Shown: positions 30,351-32,979 of the stretch, one piece after another
How the letters are laid out: each line of letters starts with the position of its first letter
Numbering within the stretch: the first letter of the stretch is position 1
From: Magnetococcales bacterium
GTDB lineage: Bacteria; Pseudomonadota; Magnetococcia; Magnetococcales; JADFYX01
Reading direction: 5' to 3'
DNA length: 32,979 nucleotides
Assembly (NCBI GenBank): GCA_015232365.1
Contig: JADFZU010000030.1
Coordinates: forward strand, 1 to 32,979
Program-made: the position numbers and the translations under genes
The notes under the pieces: generated by a model
The model's database searches: none
What the model was told of the DNA's origin: nothing
The model's input: only the letters and a program-made list of their open reading frames with translations

Positions 30351-32979
30351 ATGGCTGAAGAGACCAACAGCACTGGCATTACCGACACAGCAACACCAGA
30401 CGGAGTTGAGACCGAGATGTCCGATGATCAACTTCTTACAGCTATGAGTGACCCGACACAGATGGAGTCCTTGAGCCAGACGATCCTGGATCAAGTTCTT
30501 GCTGAGCAAGATGGTTCAATTTCCACAGAGATGCAAGGAGATGCAAAAGAGGCTCTAATGGAGTCCATCCTTGAAGGCATTGCAAATGGCATGTCGCCTC
30601 AAGAGGCTGCAGCCGCAGCCAAACTAGCTGCAAAAGATGTTCTCTCACCTCAAACTGCAGACAGCACATCCACAGACGAAGCCAGCACTGAAGATGGGGC
30701 CTCAGAAATATCTCTCGATGCAGTTATGGAGGTGATGGACTCCCCAGCACAGCTAGAAACACTGGTGAAGCAGATTCTTGAGTCTCAAGGTGAAAGTATA
30801 GATGGGTCTGGCGAAGCTGCTGTACAGGCGTTCATGGATGCATTCCCTGATGCATTAGCCAACGGACTATCCCCTGCTGAAGCACTATCAGCAGCCCAAG
30901 ACTCCATGAGCAGTGCATTGGCAGCAGACGGTTTAGCTGAAGAGCTTGATGTCGGTGGTGGTGAAGAGGGAGACCTTCTCTCCGCTCTGGCATCTGGAGA
31001 CAATATTGATGATGCAATAGGCGGTGTGGCAGGAGATTCAGACTCAATAAATGTTGACACCCTGGCCGATAGTATTGCCTCAGCCCTTGAAGACGGAGCC
31101 AACCTTGGCGATGCTATCGCCGATGGTGAATCTGCAGTTCAGGCAGAAAACGAAGCCAACGCACAAGTTGAAGATGCTTCTGCTGATCTTGGAGTATTGG
31201 AATCTCTAGTATCTGGTGAAAATATAGATAATCTTGCTGGCTCCCTTGACGAAGATGGTGCCAGTTCCTTCATTGAAAGTTTAGATTCAGGCCAAAACCC
31301 AGAAGAGGCAATGCAGGCTGCAGAGGCTACTGCCAAGGCCGCTAGCGAAGCAGAATCAGAGTTAGAGACCAGCGTTGAAAATGGTGGAGATATTCTCGCC
31401 AACCTTGCAAGTGGTAATCTGGATGGCAACGCTGACGACTCATTTCTCAATTCAGTATCAGAAAACCTGGCTGACGGTAGCTCTTCCAGCGAAGCTATTG
31501 CAACAACCAACAGTGACATCGCCAACCAACAGCAGGCAAATGCCGACCTGAAAACCGCAACTGACCCACTAATCAACGCTCTCTCATCTGGTGAAAATGT
31601 TGATAACTATGTTGATGACAACACGTCTGAGATACTCTCTGCTGTGCTATCCGACAGCACAAAACCAGAAAATGCCATGGCAGAGGCAGAGTCGATCATC
31701 GCCTCCAACGATGAGGCATCAGAGGCACTAGCAGAGCCTATCTCTGCCGAAGACATGGCAATACTAGCTGCCTCCTCAGATATTGAAGCAGAAGCAGGAG
31801 AGGTAGTAGATGAAGTACCTGTTGAAGCGGCAGAAGTTATTGCTGAAGCTCTGCTGAACCCAGAACTAGAGCCAGTTACAGCGGTAGAAGAGCCGGTAGT
31901 ATTAGCCCAAGCACCCACAGAAACAGTTGTCAGCTCTACATATAGCGGAACCACTACAGAAACAACCACAGAAAGTGCAACATCTGGATACACAAGCAGA
32001 GAATCATCATCTGATAGTCCCAATGCCAGGGAGGCTAGAAATAATCAGGGTGATGACAACACCGACGTTATCCCTGATGCAGCCGAGGTGATTGAAGATA
32101 TTATCCCTGATGCAGTCGAAGTTGTTGAAGAGGTTGAAGAGGTTGAAGAGGTTGAGACTCCGACATTAACTGTTTCTGACTCATCAGGGGTTGAAGATAG
32201 CGAGATCAGTCTGAATATTTCTGCTGGACTAACAGACAGCGATGGCTCGGAGTCAATATCTATCACAATTACCGGGGTTCCTGAAGGAGCAACTCTGTCA
32301 AATGGCATTGACAATGGCGATGGTAGCTGGACTCTAGATGCTGAAGATCTAGAAGGATTGACTGTTACCCCACCAACTGATTCTGATGATGATTTTACCT
32401 TGGATGTTATTACAACATCGTCAAATGCTAATGGTGAAAAAGCAACAACAACAGGAACAATTGGTGTATCTGTTGATGCAAGAGCTGACACACCAGTTTT
32501 CAAGGTTTCAAATAGTTCAGGCGTTGAAGACAGCTCCATTATTTTAGACATATCTGCTGCTGTTACTGACAGTTCAGAATCGCTATCAATTACCATTGGT
32601 GGCGTTCCTGATGGAGCAACTCTATCCAACGGAACTGACAACGGTGATGGCAGTTGGACTCTTTCATCTGCCGATCTCGATGGTTTAACCATAACACCGG
32701 CAGAAAACTCTGATGAAGATTTTACATTAACAGTCTCTGCAACTTCTACAGAAGCTGATGGCGGGGACTCTGCTATTACTACCGGCACTATTGATGTCTC
32801 GGTAGCTGCTGATGCTGATGCTCCTATATTAAATATCTCTGACACTGCTGGCACTGAAGATCAGGCGATTGCTCTAGATATCTCAGCGGTTGTTACTGAT
32901 GATTCAGAATCGCTATCAATTACCATTGGTGGCGTTCCTGAGGGAGCAACTCTATCCAACGGAACTGACAACGGTGATG
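30351..32979 (+). CDS. giant repeat adhesin, probable type I secretion substrate (5' part only)
   Basis: The open frame starts at ATG 30351 behind GGGGA and runs to the window edge without a stop (876 codons). The product is acidic and has no cysteine and no Sec signal peptide, as usual for type I substrates. Residues 24-98 and 121-190 are two helical repeats (GIANGMSPQEA, DALANGLSPAEA). About 207-470 hold four further 60-73-residue helical repeats marked by LASGDNID / VSGENID / SSGENVD. A Thr/Ser/Glu linker follows. From 604 on come 110-residue Ig/cadherin-like tandem repeats with SGVEDS, ITIGGVPDGATLSNG and DNGDGSWTL, known from T1SS-143-type surface proteins. The long antisense open frames are shadows. 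RTX repeats and the C-terminal secretion signal should lie beyond the edge. The divergent operon supplies the exporter. Confidence 0.88.
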   Translation, partial: MAEETNSTGITDTATPDGVETEMSDDQLLTAMSDPTQMESLSQTILDQVLAEQDGSISTEMQGDAKEALMESILEGIANGMSPQEAAAAAKLAAKDVLSPQTADSTSTDEASTEDGASEISLDAVMEVMDSPAQLETLVKQILESQGESIDGSGEAAVQAFMDAFPDALANGLSPAEALSAAQDSMSSALAADGLAEELDVGGGEEGDLLSALASGDNIDDAIGGVAGDSDSINVDTLADSIASALEDGANLGDAIADGESAVQAENEANAQVEDASADLGVLESLVSGENIDNLAGSLDEDGASSFIESLDSGQNPEEAMQAAEATAKAASEAESELETSVENGGDILANLASGNLDGNADDSFLNSVSENLADGSSSSEAIATTNSDIANQQQANADLKTATDPLINALSSGENVDNYVDDNTSEILSAVLSDSTKPENAMAEAESIIASNDEASEALAEPISAEDMAILAASSDIEAEAGEVVDEVPVEAAEVIAEALLNPELEPVTAVEEPVVLAQAPTETVVSSTYSGTTTETTTESATSGYTSRESSSDSPNAREARNNQGDDNTDVIPDAAEVIEDIIPDAVEVVEEVEEVEEVETPTLTVSDSSGVEDSEISLNISAGLTDSDGSESISITITGVPEGATLSNGIDNGDGSWTLDAEDLEGLTVTPPTDSDDDFTLDVITTSSNANGEKATTTGTIGVSVDARADTPVFKVSNSSGVEDSSIILDISAAVTDSSESLSITIGGVPDGATLSNGTDNGDGSWTLSSADLDGLTITPAENSDEDFTLTVSATSTEADGGDSAITTGTIDVSVAADADAPILNISDTAGTEDQAIALDISAVVTDDSESLSITIGGVPEGATLSNGTDNGD
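32067..32156 (+). repeat. 33-bp duplication followed by a GTTGAAGAG microsatellite
   Basis: Two 33-bp units (32067-32099, 32100-32132) encode VIPDAAEVIED and IIPDAVEVVEE. Overlapping the second are three 9-bp GTTGAAGAG units plus a partial one (32124-32156). All are in frame, so slippage would change the linker length without a frameshift. Confidence 0.8.
32160..32979 (+). repeat. tandem ~330-bp adhesin repeats
   Basis: Unit 1 spans 32160-32492 (111 codons), unit 2 spans 32493-32822 (110 codons), and unit 3 starts at 32823 and is cut by the edge. Units 2 and 3 share 76 of 77 nt over 32573-32649 and 32903-32979, which indicates recent duplication or gene conversion. Unit 1 is more diverged. 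Confidence 0.9.

Noticed and set aside
30442-32854. Several long minus-strand open frames (Ser/Val-rich) opposite the adhesin
   Set aside because: They mirror the biased codon use of the acidic, repetitive plus-strand gene, lack ribosome-binding sites and have no recognisable domains.

Overview
The window reads as a chromosomal segment of an AT-rich Gram-negative bacterium, most likely a free-living Pseudomonadota (gammaproteobacterial or Magnetococcia-like; the sequence alone does not settle this). ApaG, the CMP-Kdo synthetase KdsB, the selenouridine synthase MnmH, TolC/HlyD-type envelope proteins and class III cyclases support this. No rRNA, tRNA, CRISPR array or intact insertion sequence was seen.

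Layout. (1) 1-6 kb, plus strand: mnmH, a stand-alone cyclic-nucleotide-binding protein, then a tight DUF3592-kdsB-adenylate cyclase operon and two small genes. (2) 6-9 kb, minus strand: a DUF3108 envelope protein, a membrane protein paired with a single-domain BRCT-like protein, and another membrane protein. (3) 8.7-11.1 kb: a LuxR-type regulator that looks richer in GC than its surroundings, with inverted repeats on both sides, including a 135-nt imperfect palindrome. (4) 11.1-12.9 kb: an FKBP isomerase convergent with apaG, then small zinc-ribbon-like and membrane proteins. (5) 12.9-29.8 kb, minus strand: a long gene train. In transcription order it encodes a lipoprotein with a TolC-like domain and three SPOR domains, a type I secretion ABC transporter, a TIGR03032/DUF4915-like beta-propeller, a 1017-residue substrate-binding-protein/MscS channel fusion, a TolC-like outer-membrane factor, an HlyD adaptor, a degenerate REC-REC-GGDEF protein, a PEGA/FGE-sulfatase membrane protein and a KfrA-like coiled-coil DNA-binding protein. 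(6) 29.8-30.35 kb: a 558-nt very AT-rich divergent control region with a good sigma-70-like promoter and a nested inverted repeat. (7) 30.35 kb to the edge, plus strand: the first 876 codons of a giant repeat adhesin that runs off the window.

How it may work together. The divergent arrangement suggests that the minus-strand cluster exports and manages the giant adhesin: ABC transporter plus HlyD plus TolC form the type I channel, and the SPOR lipoprotein could tie a second TolC-like component to peptidoglycan. The unusual parts are the accessory genes. The channel fusion joins an amino-acid-type periplasmic binding domain, a beta-rich segment that resembles the extracellular domain of pentameric ligand-gated channels, and an MscS pore. 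The cluster also has a probably non-catalytic GGDEF protein and an FGE-fold protein lacking the catalytic cysteines. I infer that this is a ligand- or tension-sensing adhesin secretion system; that link rests on gene context, not on direct evidence.
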